Positions 8,017-16,010 of a DNA stretch of 64,000 bases are shown one piece after another. The notes under the pieces were generated by a model that saw nothing but the letters and a program-made list of their open reading frames with translations, ran no database searches and had not been told where the DNA came from. The stretch's first letter is position 1. Each line of letters opens with the position of its first letter. The DNA is from Oceanobacillus sp. HTM 045 (GTDB lineage: Bacteria > Pseudomonadota > Alphaproteobacteria > Rhodobacterales > Rhodobacteraceae), in the NCBI GenBank assembly GCA_009733745.1, contig WNWL01000009.1, forward strand, positions 1 through 64,000, in the 5' to 3' direction. The position numbers and the translations under genes were made by a program.

Positions 8017-9018
8017 TTACGGCTTCTCGATGCCAAGCGTCGAAGGATCGACCTCGGTCGCGTCGAGCTCGTAGAGCGTCCAGGCGAATGTGCTCTCGAG
8101 GGTCGAGAAGACCTCGGACGCTGCCGGGCCGGACAGTCCGGAGAGGACGTAGTAATTGTCCGCCGCCCAGGAGGTAACGGCATCTGCAGCCATCGCCTGC
8201 TCGAATGCCTCGGTGAGCACCGCCTTCACGTTGTCGGGCGCGCTGGCGTGGACGGCGAAGCCGATCGACTGCGACAGGGGCAGGTACTTGTCCAGCCCGT
8301 CGAACATGTCGAAGGCGGAGGGAACGGTCGTGCCCGCGATCTCGGCCGATCCCGGCACGAGCATGGCGAGCGGGCGCAGTTCGCCGCCCTCGATCAGCGG
8401 GGCCTGTTCGGCGAGTGAGGTGACCACCGCGACGACCTCCCCTGCCAGGGCGGCCTCCTGGCTCGGCGCCGAGCCACCATAGGGAATGAAGCGGAACTCG
8501 GCACCCGTGCCGTTCTCCAGGGCCAGCAGGTTGAGGTGATGGATCGAGCCCGCACCGCTCGCCGCGGCGAGGACTTCGCCCGGCGATGCCTTCGCGGCGT
8601 CGATCAGGTCCTGCAGCGTCTGGTACTCGCTGCTCGCCGGCACCGAGATCAGATCCGGCGATCCGCCGACGATGAACGGGTGCCAGAAGTCGAACCGCTG
8701 GTCCCAGCCGCCCTGCACGGCGGCGGTCACGTTCGATTCCGACAGGCCGACGAGGGTGTAGCCGTCATCAGCCTGGTTCATCACGTGAACCATGCCGTTC
8801 GATCCGGCGACGCCGCCCGTCACGTTCGTGACGGAAATGCCGACGGGAAGGAACTTTTCCATCTCGGCCATGATCATGCGGTTGATGGAGTCGGTGCCCC
8901 CGCCCGCGCCCCACACGACCACGGTCGTGATGTCCCGGAACGGGTAGTCTTGGGCCGAAGCCGTGCCGGCCGTGGCAAAGGCTGCCAGCGCCGCGGCGGT
9001 GATGAGTTGGCGTCTCAC
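8017..9018 (-). CDS. tctC: Tripartite tricarboxylate transporter substrate-binding protein TctC
   Basis: 333-residue extracytoplasmic solute receptor of the Bug/TctC family. Signal peptide MRRQLITAAALAAFATAG with cleavage after the S-A-Q region (~residue 23); the mature N terminus D-Y-P-F-R-D-I-T-T-V-V-V-W-G-A-G-G-G-T-D is the family motif for the ligand-binding pocket. First gene of the tctC-tctB-tctA-ABM operon, followed by a stem-loop. The GTATAC-containing promoter region (9019-9131) is shared with the divergent dehydrogenase gene. Confidence 0.9.
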   Translation of the reverse strand: MRRQLITAAALAAFATAGTASAQDYPFRDITTVVVWGAGGGTDSINRMIMAEMEKFLPVGISVTNVTGGVAGSNGMVHVMNQADDGYTLVGLSESNVTAAVQGGWDQRFDFWHPFIVGGSPDLISVPASSEYQTLQDLIDAAKASPGEVLAAASGAGSIHHLNLLALENGTGAEFRFIPYGGSAPSQEAALAGEVVAVVTSLAEQAPLIEGGELRPLAMLVPGSAEIAGTTVPSAFDMFDGLDKYLPLSQSIGFAVHASAPDNVKAVLTEAFEQAMAADAVTSWAADNYYVLSGLSGPAASEVFSTLESTFAWTLYELDATEVDPSTLGIEKP

Positions 9019-9052
9019 GTCTCGCCCTCCCTGAGAAATTGTTTATTGAATT

Positions 9053-9069
9053 TGTTTGCGTATACATTA
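9053..9069. promoter_or_regulatory. Candidate GntR-type operator in tctC/dehydrogenase gap
   Basis: The AT-rich divergent gap holds a GTATAC hexamer (9060-9065) inside TTTGCGTATACATTAA. FadR-subfamily GntR proteins commonly bind short T-G-T-rich palindromes of this kind, and a GntR gene lies 1.3 kb away in the + strand group. Candidate only. Confidence 0.35.
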
Positions 9070-9131
9070 AGAGAATGCTTGTCAATCGGGCATCGTGAAG
9101 CGGAACGGGCCCTGCGGAGCGGGAGGGGCAG

Positions 9132-10226
9132 ATGCCGGAGAGCTACGAGATCGCCGTTTTCGAGGGCGACGGAATTGGCCCCGAGGTCATGGCGCCCACG
9201 CTCGAGATGCTGGAGATGCTGAGCACCGCGTCTGCGGATTACCGGCTAACGTTCACGACCCTTCCGGCGGGAGCAGGGCACTACGCCCGGACAGGCTCGG
9301 CGCTGCCCGAGGCATCGGTGGAAGCAGCGCGGGCGGCGGATGCGATCCTGCTTTCCGCGATGGGGCACCCGGAGATCCGCTATCCGGACGGGACCGAGAT
9401 CGTTCCGCAGATCGACCTCCGCCTGGCGCTGGACCTCTTCGCCGGCGTGCGGCCCGTCCGCATCGCGCCGGGCTCACCGACCCCGCTGGTGCTGCCTGCC
9501 GACAAGAGCGTGGACTTCGTTCTCGTCCGCGAAAGCACCGAGGGCCTCTTTCACTCGCGCGGCACCGGCGAGGTCACAGAGGACGATGCTCGGGAGACGC
9601 TGAGGATCACGCGACAGACCACCGAGCGCCTCGTCCGTTTCGCGGTCCGCCTGGCGCGGCATCGCAAGGAACAAGGGATCGGCTCGGGGCAGGTGACCTG
9701 TATCGACAAGGCCAATGTCTTCAAAGCGTTCGCCTTTTTCCGGAGCATCTTCGACAAGGAGATGGCGCTTGCGCCGGAACTGATCGCAAGCCACGCCTAT
9801 GTCGACGCCGCCGCGCTCTGGATGGTGCAGAAGCCCTGGATGTTCGACGTGATGGTCACGGAGAACATGTTCGGCGACATTCTGTCCGATCTCGGCGCCG
9901 GGTTGATGGGCGGCCTTGGCATGGCGCCGTCGGCCGATATCGGCCTGGAGCACGCGGTGTTCCAGCCATGCCACGGCTCCGCGCCCGACATCGCGGGGAT
10001 CGGCATCGCCAATCCCTTCGCGATGATCCTCTCGGCCGCGATGATGCTCGACTGGATCGGGGCGGAGCGCAAAGTGCCCGCTATGCAGTCCGACGCCGCA
10101 CGGCTCCAGGCCGCGGTCGACGCGGTTGTCGGCGAGCGGCGCCAACTGACGAGCGACCTTGGCGGAACGGCATCGACCACCGAGGCCGCCAATGCGGTTG
10201 CCGATCACCTCCGGAGCGAGACGTGA
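9132..10226 (+). CDS. Isocitrate/isopropylmalate dehydrogenase family enzyme
   Basis: 364-residue NAD(P)-dependent beta-decarboxylating dehydrogenase of the IDH/IPMDH/tartrate dehydrogenase family. N-terminal FEGDGIGPEVM (GDGIGPE motif, residues ~11-19), the C-I-D-K-A-N-V-F catalytic lysine region and the metal-binding M-F-G-D-I-L-S-D loop are intact. The genomic context (divergent tricarboxylate transporter, no leuC/leuD nearby) makes leucine synthesis unlikely; oxidation of an imported 2-hydroxy acid such as a malate or tartrate analogue fits better. Followed by a stem-loop at 10259-10292. Confidence 0.85.
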   Translation: MPESYEIAVFEGDGIGPEVMAPTLEMLEMLSTASADYRLTFTTLPAGAGHYARTGSALPEASVEAARAADAILLSAMGHPEIRYPDGTEIVPQIDLRLALDLFAGVRPVRIAPGSPTPLVLPADKSVDFVLVRESTEGLFHSRGTGEVTEDDARETLRITRQTTERLVRFAVRLARHRKEQGIGSGQVTCIDKANVFKAFAFFRSIFDKEMALAPELIASHAYVDAAALWMVQKPWMFDVMVTENMFGDILSDLGAGLMGGLGMAPSADIGLEHAVFQPCHGSAPDIAGIGIANPFAMILSAAMMLDWIGAERKVPAMQSDAARLQAAVDAVVGERRQLTSDLGGTASTTEAANAVADHLRSET

Positions 10227-10258
10227 TCTCGCGAGCAGCTTGCAAAACCAACGCGCTA

Positions 10259-10292
10259 CCGTTCTTCTGGGCGGAGCGTCCGCGAAGAACGG
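10259..10292 (+). terminator. Stem-loop after dehydrogenase gene
   Basis: CCGTTCTTC (10259-10267) pairs with GAAGAACGG (10284-10292); inside, GCGGA (10271-10275) pairs with TCCGC (10279-10283), giving a 14-bp stem with a 3-nt bulge. It lies between the dehydrogenase and GntR genes. No T-run follows, so it may be a terminator or processing site. Confidence 0.5.
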
Positions 10293-10373
10293 GCGGGACG
10301 ATGAATACACGGTGCGGCGGGTTCAGGCCGGCGCGTACCGATCCGCGGGGGAGGGCCGCAGGAACGCGCTGAC

Positions 10374-11048
10374 ATGAACGAAGAGCGACCCCCGAAAACC
10401 AGCACCGCGCTCGCGGTAGAGCGCCTGAAGTCGATGATCCTCTCGGGGGAACTGTCGGCTCATTCCGACCATCTCGAGAGCGAACTCGCGGAACGCCTCG
10501 GCATGTCGCGCACGCCCGTCCGTGAAGCGACGCTCGTGCTGCAGGGTATGGGGCTCCTCGACGTGCGACCCCGGAAAGGTGTCCGCATCAAGCCGGTCAC
10601 CGTCGAAGACATGAACGAGGTCTACGAGATCCTCACCGAGCTGGAGAGCCTCGCTGCCGCCCGTGCGGCGAAGGCGGGCTATTCCCGCGACGATCTCTCC
10701 ATCCTCGAAGAGACGATCATGGGGATGGAGCACGCGCTCGAAGCCGAGGACCGGACGGCGTGGGCCGCGGCGGACGAGGCGTTCCATACCGAACTCGTCC
10801 GGCTTGGGGGCAACCAGCGCGTGGCAGAAATCGTGCGCACCTTCAACGACCAGGTACGGCGCGCGCGGACGGCAACACTCCATGCGCGGCCCTTGCCGGT
10901 CACCTCCAACGAGGACCACCGCGCATTGTTCGAGGCAATCCTGGACGGCGACGACAAGCGGGCTCGGGAACTTCACCGGCAACACAGGATCCGCGCGCGC
11001 GAGCTGCTGACGGGTGTCCTCGAAAAGCTCGGGCTGCGCTACCTGTGA
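10374..11048 (+). CDS. GntR-family regulator (FadR/FCD subfamily)
   Basis: 224-residue regulator: winged helix-turn-helix in residues ~8-75 (E-R-L-G-M-S-R-T-P-V-R-E-A recognition region, R-K-G-V-R-I wing) and an all-helical FCD ligand-binding domain in ~90-215. FCD regulators typically bind organic acids. It follows the dehydrogenase gene in the same orientation and probably controls the divergent tct operon and the dehydrogenase, responding to the transported acid (inference from position). Confidence 0.9.
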   Translation: MNEERPPKTSTALAVERLKSMILSGELSAHSDHLESELAERLGMSRTPVREATLVLQGMGLLDVRPRKGVRIKPVTVEDMNEVYEILTELESLAAARAAKAGYSRDDLSILEETIMGMEHALEAEDRTAWAAADEAFHTELVRLGGNQRVAEIVRTFNDQVRRARTATLHARPLPVTSNEDHRALFEAILDGDDKRARELHRQHRIRARELLTGVLEKLGLRYL

Positions 11049-11104
11049 TCTTTGCGCCCGTGGATGAAACCGTCACTTGTGGCCTGAATGGCGCGCGCCG
11101 GTTT

Positions 11105-11968
11105 TCAGACCTTTGGCGAGGATGCCTCGGTCGCCGGCGCGTCGATCTGGCCGATCGCGTCGATCTCGCGCTGCAGGTCCAGCGGCTCAAGCGAGGCGAT
11201 CGGCATCGCGGTGAAGATCTCCAGCCGTCTGCGCAGGAGGCGATAGGTCTGGAGGAAGCTCTCGGCGATCGTTTCGCGGTCGCCCTCGACCGCCGCAGGG
11301 TCGCTCATGCCCCAGTGGGTCACGAAGGGCTGCCCGGGCAGGGCCGGAGTGCCTGAGTTCGCCGCGTTGTTGCAGACCGTGATCACGAAATCCATCCGCG
11401 GGGCGGCGGGCTCGATCAGGTCGTGAATGCTCTTCGGCGACAGGCTGCCGGTCTCGTGGCCCATTCTGCGGAGGACGTCCATCGCGTGTCCCGACACTGC
11501 GATGCCGGGTTCGGTGCCGGCCGAGAAGGCCTGGAACCTTTCTCCGCCGAGGTCGGACAGGATCGCCTCGGCGAAGATCGACCGCGCCGAGTTTCGGGTA
11601 CAAACGAACAGGACGTTGTAGGATCGTGCTTCGCCACGCTCCGCGGCCAGACTGCGTGACAGCAGCGGTTCGCGGACTTCCGGCCTCCCCCGGCAGCAGT
11701 CGCGCGCGAGGAAGTCGAGCAGGGAGCCAAACCGGTCCAGGTCGACGCTGTAAAGGATCGAGCGGCCGGAGCGCATCGACCTGACGATGCCCTCGCGCGC
11801 AAGGATGGAGACATAGACTGAAAGCGTGCTCGCCTTGAGCGACAGGGCGCTCGAAATCTCGCCCGCCGGAACCCAGTCCGGCGCACGCCGGACCAGCAGG
11901 CGAAACACCGACATCCGGCCGGGATGGCCGAGCGCGCTCAGGGACGAGATGGCGTTGTCGTTATTCAT
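11105..11968 (-). CDS. ArsR-type repressor fused to ArsC-type arsenate reductase domain
   Basis: 287-residue fusion. Residues ~5-92 are an ArsR winged helix ending in F-L-A-R-D-C91-C92-R-G-R-P, a vicinal cysteine pair at the place where type-3 ArsR proteins bind As(III). Residues ~117-255 are a low-molecular-weight phosphatase-like ArsC: P-loop C123-T-R-N-S-A-R129-S. The second conserved cysteine is C199 (V-I-T-V-C-N-N-A-A), but the usual resolving cysteine (in the motif C-D-x-A-x-x-x-x-C-P) is replaced by Thr207 and the Asp by Asn200. Start chosen at ATG 11966-11968; the frame runs 51 codons upstream through a non-coding region. A palindrome overlaps the start. Confidence 0.85.
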   Translation of the reverse strand: MNNDNAISSLSALGHPGRMSVFRLLVRRAPDWVPAGEISSALSLKASTLSVYVSILAREGIVRSMRSGRSILYSVDLDRFGSLLDFLARDCCRGRPEVREPLLSRSLAAERGEARSYNVLFVCTRNSARSIFAEAILSDLGGERFQAFSAGTEPGIAVSGHAMDVLRRMGHETGSLSPKSIHDLIEPAAPRMDFVITVCNNAANSGTPALPGQPFVTHWGMSDPAAVEGDRETIAESFLQTYRLLRRRLEIFTAMPIASLEPLDLQREIDAIGQIDAPATEASSPKV

Positions 11969-11988
11969 TCGTCCATTAGCCCGAATGA
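11965..11988. promoter_or_regulatory. Palindrome over the start of the ArsR-ArsC gene
   Basis: TCATTCG (11965-11971) and CGAATGA (11982-11988) are perfect 7-bp arms 10 nt apart; the left arm contains the ATG of the fusion gene (complement of 11966-11968). ArsR-family repressors bind 12-2-12-like imperfect palindromes close to the start, so this is a good candidate autoregulatory operator. Confidence 0.5.
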
Positions 11989-12090
11989 GTGCGTATCGGG
12001 GCGGCGTCGCCTCGGTCCTGCGCCGCAGATAGCGCAGGACACCGCAGATTTCCACACTCCGCGCGTTCGCGGCGGATGGCTGGAACGGGA

Positions 12091-12120
12091 TGCGCCCGGC
12101 TGATCCATCAGCCGGGCGCA
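12091..12120. terminator. Strong stem-loop between pstA and the ArsR-ArsC gene
   Basis: Perfect 14-bp arms TGCGCCCGGCTGAT (12091-12104) and ATCAGCCGGGCGCA (12107-12120) with a 2-nt loop, followed on the + strand by TTTAGTT. It sits 68 bp beyond the pstA stop codon, so it most likely ends the pstSCA message; it also insulates the ArsR-ArsC promoter region. Bases 12121-12187 show nothing else. Confidence 0.7.
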
Positions 12121-12187
12121 TTTAGTTCGGCATGTTGCAGCGTCGAAGGCTGCTACCGCGTTCAGATGTCCATCGGACCTGGCCGAC

Positions 12188-13486
12188 TTACCAGCTCCGA
12201 TGCAGGCGGTTCCGCAGGAAGACCGCGATCCCGTTCATCAGGATGAGGAACCCGAGGAGCACGAGGATCGCCGCCGACGTGCGGCTCACGAAGCCACGCT
12301 CCGGGCTGTCGGCCCAGATGAAGATCTGGGTCGGGAGCGCGGTCGCGGAGTCGAACGGCGTGCTGGCGGCCGACGTGATGAAGGCGTTCATCCCGATCAG
12401 CAGCAGCGGGGCCGTTTCGCCGAGAGCCTGGGCCAGGCCGATGATGGTGCCCGTCAGGATGCCGGGCATCGCCAGCGGCAGTACGTGATCGAACACGACC
12501 TGCTGGCGCGATGCGCCGACCCCGAGCGCGGCCTCCCGGATCGAGGGAGGCACGGCCTTGAGGGCTGCGCGGGTTGCGATGATGATCGTCGGCAGCGTCA
12601 TCAGCGCCAGCGTCATGCCGCCGACGAACGGTGCGGAACGTGGCATCCCGAACCAGTTGATGAACACCGCCAGCGCGAGCAGGCCGAACACGACCGAAGG
12701 CACGGCGGCCAGGTTGTTGATGTTGATCTCGATGAAGTCGCTGATCTTGTTCTTCGGCGCGAATTCCTCGAGGTAGATCGCCGCCCCGATCCCGAGCGGG
12801 AAGGAGATCAGGAAGCAGACCAGCAGCGCCCAGAACGAACCGATCAGGGCACCCTTGAGGCCGGCAAGCTCGGGGAAGCGGCTGTCGGCATGGGTGAACA
12901 GGGCCCAGTTGAACGGCTCGCTGATGGCGCCCCGCTCGTCGAGTGCGTCGAACCACGCGATCTGCTGGTCGGTTACCCGGCGCTGGTCCTCCGGCGTCTC
13001 GCGGAGCACGAGACCCTTGCCGAGCTGGTCGAACGGGTCCGAGACGGGCACCGTCACCGTCACCGTGGTGCCAATCAGCTCCGGGTCGTCGACGATCATG
13101 TCGCGGAGCTGGAACTGCGCACCGTTTGAGAGGATCGACGAGAGCTCCCGCATCTCCGCGCGGCTGCCGGTATCGACGTCCGGGAACAATTCGGCGAGGC
13201 TCGCGGCGAGCACATCGTCGAAATCGCCGCGCGGCAGCCTTTCGACCTTCACCTCCTCGGGGTCGACAAAGACCGAGAGGGTGACATGGGTTTGCGTAAA
13301 GGCCCGGTAGCCGCTCATGAGGAGCGATCCGACGAGGATCGCGAGCATCAGGAAGGCGAAGCCCAGGGCCGCCATTCCGTAGAACTTCATCCGGGCCTGC
13401 CGCCCGCGCCGGCGAACCAGCGAACGGGCGATCAGCTTGTAGCGGCCCTCGGCGTCGTGGGCTGCGGACTGAGTGGCATCGGTCAT
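12188..13486 (-). CDS. pstA: Phosphate ABC transporter permease PstA
   Basis: 432-residue inner-membrane permease, about 130 residues longer than E. coli PstA because of the N-terminal DUF3333-type extension common in alphaproteobacteria: one membrane segment (residues ~35-60) followed by a ~140-residue periplasmic part (V-D-P-E-E-V-K onward). The C-terminal half carries the ABC permease core with the E-A-A-x3-G loop (R-E-A-A-L-G-V-G-A-S) that docks with the ATPase. Last gene of pstS-pstC-pstA; no pstB follows. With the arsenite oxidase nearby, it may serve phosphate scavenging under arsenate stress. Confidence 0.92.
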   Translation of the reverse strand: MTDATQSAAHDAEGRYKLIARSLVRRRGRQARMKFYGMAALGFAFLMLAILVGSLLMSGYRAFTQTHVTLSVFVDPEEVKVERLPRGDFDDVLAASLAELFPDVDTGSRAEMRELSSILSNGAQFQLRDMIVDDPELIGTTVTVTVPVSDPFDQLGKGLVLRETPEDQRRVTDQQIAWFDALDERGAISEPFNWALFTHADSRFPELAGLKGALIGSFWALLVCFLISFPLGIGAAIYLEEFAPKNKISDFIEININNLAAVPSVVFGLLALAVFINWFGMPRSAPFVGGMTLALMTLPTIIIATRAALKAVPPSIREAALGVGASRQQVVFDHVLPLAMPGILTGTIIGLAQALGETAPLLLIGMNAFITSAASTPFDSATALPTQIFIWADSPERGFVSRTSAAILVLLGFLILMNGIAVFLRNRLHRSW

Positions 13487-13496
13487 CGCGGCATCC

Positions 13497-14873
13497 TCAA
13501 TCGTAGGCTTCGCGATAGCGGCGCACGATGCGCAGCGCGAAGATGTTGATCACGAGCGTCACCAGGAACAGCATCATGCCGAGCGCGAAGGCGGCGAGCG
13601 TCTTCGGGTTGTCGAAGGATGTGTCCCCGATCAGGAGGGTCACGATCTGCACCGTCACCGTGGTCACGCTGTCGAGCGGATTGATGGTGAGCGATGCGAT
13701 GAGGCCGGCGGCCATCACCACGATCATGGTTTCGCCGATGGCGCGGCTCACGGCGAGCAGGACGCCACCGACGATGCCTGGGATCGCGGCGGGGAACACC
13801 ACCTGCACCATCATCTCCGCCCTTGTGGCGCCGAGTGCGAGCGCACCGTCACGGAGCGAACGCGGCACGGCGGCCATCGCGTCGTCGGCGAAGGAGGAGA
13901 TGAACGGGATCAGCATGATCCCCATCACGCCGCCCGCGGCGAGAGCCGTGTTGGGCGAGACGTCGAGCCCGAGCGCCTGGCCGGCGCTGCGGAGCGCAGG
14001 CGCGACCACGAGGATGGCGAAGAAGCCGTAGACCACCGTCGGGATGCCGGCGAGGATCTCGAGGATCGGCTTGGCTACCGCGCGAAGCTGGCGGGGGGCG
14101 AACTCGTTCAAGTACATCGCCGAGGCGAGCCCGACCGGTGCGGCGACCAGCAGCGCGACCGTCGTGATGACGAGCGTACCGACGATCACCGGAATCCAGC
14201 CAAAGGCGCCGGTGGCGGCGATCTGGTCCTCGCGGATCGGGATTTGCGGCTCCCAGTTCATGCCGAACAGGAACTCGGTGATCGGGACCATCCGGAAGAA
14301 CTTTATGGTCTCGAACAGCAGGGCCGCGATGATCCCGACCGTGGTGAAGATCGCGACGACCGAGCAGAAGATCAGCAGCCGGTCGATGATCCCCTCGGCG
14401 CGCTGCCGGGCGCGGAACTCTCTTCCGACCTGCTTGCGCGTGATGATCAGCAGCACGATCGCGAGGAGGGCGGTCACCACGACAAGGGCGATGGAACTGA
14501 TGTCGTGAAGGCTCGCGAACCGTTCGGCCGCGGCGAGCTTCCAGTCCTCCGGCTCTCCGAAGATGCGACCGCCGGCGATCGACTTGATCTCCGCGAGAAG
14601 GAGCTGGGTTTCGCCATCGGAAAGTCCGGTGCGCGCCTCGTCCGGGAGGCCGCCCATCACGATCATGTCGATGATCGGGTCCTTGGCGACCAGCCACACC
14701 AGAACGAGGACTATCGCTGGAACGAGGATTGTCAGGGCCGAATAGAGCCCGTGGAACCAGGGAATGGAATGGAGACGATTGCCGGTGGTGCCGATCGCGT
14801 AGGCTGCCTGCCTGTTCAGCACGAAACCGGTAATCGCGACGACGAGCAGGATTGCGAAGCTGAGCGTGGTCAT
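13497..14873 (-). CDS. pstC: Phosphate ABC transporter permease PstC
   Basis: 458-residue permease partner of PstA, long relative to E. coli PstC (319) because of an extended N-terminal region with several membrane segments and a periplasmic stretch. The C-terminal core has the docking loop D-G-A-L-A-L-G-A-T-R-A-E and the typical E-I-L-A-G-I-P-T-V-V-Y-G-F motif. I use the ATG at 14871-14873 (MTTLSFAILLVVAITGF), which begins directly with a membrane segment; an in-frame ATG ten codons earlier (14903) is possible. Ten bases separate it from pstA. Confidence 0.92.
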   Translation of the reverse strand: MTTLSFAILLVVAITGFVLNRQAAYAIGTTGNRLHSIPWFHGLYSALTILVPAIVLVLVWLVAKDPIIDMIVMGGLPDEARTGLSDGETQLLLAEIKSIAGGRIFGEPEDWKLAAAERFASLHDISSIALVVVTALLAIVLLIITRKQVGREFRARQRAEGIIDRLLIFCSVVAIFTTVGIIAALLFETIKFFRMVPITEFLFGMNWEPQIPIREDQIAATGAFGWIPVIVGTLVITTVALLVAAPVGLASAMYLNEFAPRQLRAVAKPILEILAGIPTVVYGFFAILVVAPALRSAGQALGLDVSPNTALAAGGVMGIMLIPFISSFADDAMAAVPRSLRDGALALGATRAEMMVQVVFPAAIPGIVGGVLLAVSRAIGETMIVVMAAGLIASLTINPLDSVTTVTVQIVTLLIGDTSFDNPKTLAAFALGMMLFLVTLVINIFALRIVRRYREAYD

Positions 14874-14932
14874 GGACGTGTCCCGGATCGCAGGGCCGTC
14901 CACGGGAGCCGGGCGGCCAGGGAAGGTAGGAG

Positions 14933-14958
14933 GGAAGGGCGGCGAGCGCCGCCCTTCC
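14933..14958 (-). terminator. Stem-loop between pstS and pstC
   Basis: GGAAGGGCGGCG (14933-14944) and CGCCGCCCTTCC (14947-14958) form a perfect 12-bp stem with a 2-nt loop 15 bp past the pstS stop. Likely an attenuating or mRNA-stabilising structure giving more PstS than permease. Confidence 0.65.
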
Positions 14959-14972
14959 TGATCAGGCCCTGA

Positions 14973-16010
14973 TCACTTCGGCGCTTCCATCGGGGCGCCG
15001 GCGAGCATGGCTTCCTGCAGCTTCGCACGGCCCTCGTCGGTGAGCGGCACCAGGCCACGCTCGGAGAGGTAGCCGCCCGAGGCCAGCGCGTCGTCCGACA
15101 TGTACTCGGCGATGAAGTCCTCGAGGTTCGGGATCACGCCGCGGTGGGCGTTCTTCACGTAGAAGTACAGCGGGCGCGAGATCGGGTAGGAGAAGTCGCC
15201 GATCGTCTCCGCGGACGGCGCGACGCCACCGATGTTGACGGCCTTCAGGGTGTCCAGGTTCTCGTAGAGGAACGAGTAGCCGAAGATGCCCATGGCGTTC
15301 GGGTCGGCGTTCAGGCGCTGAACGATCAGGTTGTCGTTCTCACCGGCCTCGACAAACGGACCGTCGGTGCGCATGCGCGAGCAGTTTTCCTTGACCCACT
15401 TGCCGTCGAAGCCGCCTTCCTTGACGAACTCGAGCTCTTCGCAGCCGGCGTGCATGGCCAGCTCGACGAAGGCGTCACGGGTGCCGGAGGTCGGCGGCGG
15501 GCCGTAGGCGAGGATCTCGACCTCGGGCAGCGACGGGTCGATCTCGTTCCACATGGTGTAGGGATTGTCGACCCACTCACCGTTCACCGGCACCTGGGCG
15601 CCGAGGGCGAGGTAGATCTGCTCCAGCGAGAGATCCCAGTCGTTCTCGTTGGCGCGCGACATGGCGATCGAGAGACCGTCATAGCCGATCAGCGCCTCGC
15701 TGATGCTGTCGACGCCGTTCTCGAGGCAGAGTTCGTACTCGGAGGCCTTCATGGCACGCGAAGCGCCGGTCAGGTCCGGATGCTGCTCGCCGATGCCGGC
15801 GCAGAAGATCTGCATGCCACCGCCGGTGCCGGTCGACTCGACGATCGGGGAGGGCGCGCCGGTCGAGCTCGCGAACTGTTCGGCGACCGCCTGGGTGTAG
15901 GGGAAAACGGTCGACGACCCGACGATGCGGATCTCGTCGCGGCTCTGGGCCGCGGCAGTCGACGCAACCGCGATCGCGGCGGCCGAAAGAAGGAATTTGG
16001 AGTAAGGCAT
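14973..16010 (-). CDS. pstS: Phosphate-binding protein PstS
   Basis: 345-residue periplasmic binding protein. Signal peptide MPYSKFLLSAAAIAVAS, cleaved after ~A-A-A-Q-S. Ligand-binding motifs of PstS are present: V-G-S-S-T-V-F-P-Y (residues ~30-38), E-S-T-G-T-G-G-G and T-S-G-T-R-D-A-F-V-E. The chosen ATG (16008-16010) has AGGAG eight bases upstream; the frame extends 85 codons further but through non-coding sequence. It is divergent from aioB, and the same arrangement of pst genes next to arsenite oxidase genes occurs in known arsenic islands. Binding of phosphate versus arsenate cannot be judged from sequence. Confidence 0.93.
   Translation of the reverse strand: MPYSKFLLSAAAIAVASTAAAQSRDEIRIVGSSTVFPYTQAVAEQFASSTGAPSPIVESTGTGGGMQIFCAGIGEQHPDLTGASRAMKASEYELCLENGVDSISEALIGYDGLSIAMSRANENDWDLSLEQIYLALGAQVPVNGEWVDNPYTMWNEIDPSLPEVEILAYGPPPTSGTRDAFVELAMHAGCEELEFVKEGGFDGKWVKENCSRMRTDGPFVEAGENDNLIVQRLNADPNAMGIFGYSFLYENLDTLKAVNIGGVAPSAETIGDFSYPISRPLYFYVKNAHRGVIPNLEDFIAEYMSDDALASGGYLSERGLVPLTDEGRAKLQEAMLAGAPMEAPK

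Noticed and set aside
11969-12121. N-terminal extension of the ArsR-ArsC frame
   Set aside because: It would translate the 14-bp stem-loop and the operator; ArsR similarity begins right after ATG 11968.
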